Positions 5,764 to 6,402 of a DNA stretch of 6,402 bases are shown piece after piece. Each line of letters begins with the position of its first letter. The stretch's first letter is position 1. The translations under genes were made by a program, and so were the position numbers. The DNA comes from an uncultured Oscillospiraceae bacterium (GTDB lineage: Bacteria; Bacillota; Clostridia; Oscillospirales; Acutalibacteraceae): contig URKX01000058.1 of assembly GCA_900548545.1 (NCBI GenBank), forward strand, positions 1 to 6,402. The letters are read 5' to 3'. The notes beneath the pieces were generated by a model. That model made no database searches and had not been told where the DNA came from. It saw only the letters and a program-made list of their open reading frames with translations.

Positions 5764-5808
5764 TAGCTTGGGAACGGCGGGTGACGGCGGGTCCCCCGTT
5801 GCGTGCTA
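5764..5808 (+). other. G/C-rich hairpin with tandem 10-bp repeat in the rpoB leader
   Basis: AACGG (5773-5777) pairs with CCGTT (5796-5800), and after a bulged C, GGG (5779-5781) pairs with CCC (5793-5795). An outer TAGC/GCTA stem (5764-5767 with 5805-5808) may extend it. The loop side holds a tandem direct repeat, ACGGCGGGT at 5774-5782 and again at 5784-5792. The 3' arm can therefore pair with either repeat copy, giving two exclusive folds. There is no T-run, so it is not an intrinsic terminator. It ends about 35 nt before the rpoB start. Confidence 0.5.
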
Positions 5809-5842
5809 GTCAAAACTAAAAGGATTGGAGTGGCTGAACCAA

Positions 5843-6402
5843 ATGGTGAATGTGAAACCGGTTCAATTGGGCAAGAATACTCGGATGAGCTTCGGCAAGA
5901 TCGAGGAAGTCCTAAAAATGCCGAACCTTATCGAGATCCAGAAGAACTCTTACGAGTGGTTCTTGAACGAAGGCCTGAAAGAGGTCTTTAAAGACGTTTC
6001 GGGCATTACGGACTTCAACAACAACCTGGTGCTCGACTTTGTGGATTACAAGCTAGACGACAAGCCCAATTACAGCGTGTCCGAGTGCAAGGAGCGGGAC
6101 GCCACTTACGCAGCCGCCCTCCGGGTGACCGCGCGCCTGCTCAACAAGGAAACGGGCGAGATCAAAGAGTCGGAAGTGTTCATGGGCGATTTCCCCCTGA
6201 TGACTCCCAGCGGCACCTTTGTGATCAACGGCGCCGAACGCGTGATCGTTTCCCAGTTGGTGCGTTCTCCCGGCGTCTATTATAAAATGGACTACGACCG
6301 TTCCGGCAAAGAGCTGTTCAGCTCCACCATCATCCCCAACCGGGGCGCTTGGCTGGAATATGAAAACGATGTCAACGACGTGTTCTATGTGCGCATCGAC
6401 AA
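5843..6402 (+). CDS. rpoB: DNA-directed RNA polymerase beta subunit (3' end missing)
   Basis: The first 186 codons of the beta subunit are present, running off the window end in the middle of a codon. The start MVNVKPVQLGKNTRMSFGKI, then MPNLIEIQKNSYEWFLNEGL (26-45), is the conserved N-terminus of Firmicutes RpoB. Next come YSVSECKERDATYAAALRV (77-95) and the beta1-lobe segment GDFPLMTPSGTFVINGAERVI (115-135) with SQLVRSPGVYY (137-147). The subunit forms one pincer of the polymerase and part of the catalytic cleft; the rifampicin-binding region lies beyond the window. GGAG (5827-5830) is 12 nt before ATG 5843. An in-frame TTG at 5825 overlaps that purine block and is unlikely to be the start. 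The full protein is usually about 1,150-1,250 residues and is normally followed by rpoC, not visible here. It has its own promoter and leader. Confidence 0.97.
   Translation, partial: MVNVKPVQLGKNTRMSFGKIEEVLKMPNLIEIQKNSYEWFLNEGLKEVFKDVSGITDFNNNLVLDFVDYKLDDKPNYSVSECKERDATYAAALRVTARLLNKETGEIKESEVFMGDFPLMTPSGTFVINGAERVIVSQLVRSPGVYYKMDYDRSGKELFSSTIIPNRGAWLEYENDVNDVFYVRID

Larger units (their letters stand above)
5643..5842 (+). other. Long untranslated leader of rpoB
   Basis: This 200-nt stretch has no convincing gene. Its first part (to about 5760) is A/T-rich. It includes a perfect AT hairpin (AAAAAAT 5725-5731 with ATTTTTT 5736-5742) and a 7-bp long-range match, GCATTTT 5674-5680 with AAAATGC 5747-5753. 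The last part is G/C-rich and folds into the hairpin described separately. It is followed by AAAAGGATTGGAG, which serves as the ribosome binding region. A minus-strand promoter is also embedded here. Such length and structure suggest post-transcriptional control, but I recognise no known riboswitch or ribosomal-protein leader. Confidence 0.5.

Noticed and set aside
5730..5819. A 29-residue plus-strand frame in the rpoB leader starting MLIFCGKCSPT, as a possible leader peptide
   Set aside because: There is no Shine-Dalgarno site, it crosses the tandem-repeat hairpin, and it shows no run of regulatory codons. It remains possible but unsupported.
5803..5991. A 62-residue frame overlapping the start of rpoB
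   Set aside because: It overlaps the conserved rpoB N-terminus in another frame, and its charged, low-complexity translation matches nothing.
1..6402. Mobile elements, CRISPR arrays, tRNA or rRNA genes, phage or defence genes
   Set aside because: I found no terminal repeats, spaced repeats, cloverleaf-like segments or transposase/integrase motifs. The coding sequence is uniformly housekeeping with consistent base composition.

Overview
The window is a chromosomal housekeeping segment, about 55-60% G+C by eye, and every gene is on the + strand. The organism is most likely a Gram-positive Clostridia-type bacterium, perhaps of the Oscillospiraceae/Ruminococcaceae group. The reasons are the dgt-like / dnaG / sigA gene order, the short (364-residue) primary sigma factor with a small region 1.1, the zinc-binding form of ribosomal protein L31, the purine-rich Shine-Dalgarno sites and the wording of the RpoB N-terminus. 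Genus cannot be fixed from the sequence alone.

Layout. (1) 1-254: the 3' end of rpmE (ribosomal protein L31) and a clear intrinsic terminator. (2) 255-350: a gap with two G/C-rich hairpins and no evident promoter. (3) 351-971: a YigZ/IMPACT-family protein. (4) 972-1102: a gap with an orphan Shine-Dalgarno-like block. (5) 1103-5033: a compact run of an HD-domain dNTP triphosphohydrolase-like gene, dnaG (primase) and rpoD/sigA (primary sigma factor), separated by gaps of 33-34 bp. This is the Firmicutes version of the 'macromolecular synthesis' cluster, joining nucleotide pools, replication priming and transcription initiation. (6) 5065-5490: an Rrf2-family, probably Fe-S-sensing, regulator 31 bp after sigA, with a terminator that begins in its stop codon. 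(7) 5524-5842: a 319-bp non-coding region. (8) 5843-6402: the first 186 codons of rpoB (RNA polymerase beta subunit), running off the window.

The coding content is ordinary. The dense and unusual part is the non-coding region before rpoB. It holds a near-consensus sigma-A promoter for rpoB (TTGACA, 17 bp, TATACT) and a leader of about 200 nt with a hairpin built on a tandem 10-bp repeat. On the opposite strand it holds a well-formed extended -10 promoter (TTGATT, 17 bp including TG, TATACT) and, about 110 bp further along that strand, an intrinsic terminator. Together these predict an antisense RNA of roughly 115-120 nt that crosses the rpoB promoter. A perfect 9-bp inverted repeat (TTACAAATC) lies just upstream of the rpoB -35 box and inside the antisense promoter. 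These are sequence-based predictions only.

How the genes fit together: sigA and rpoB, which encode partners in the same holoenzyme, lie about 0.8 kb apart with a putative redox/Fe-S regulator between them. No rplJ/rplL genes precede rpoB here, unlike the usual bacterial arrangement. rpoB therefore appears to be driven mainly by the promoter and leader in this gap.
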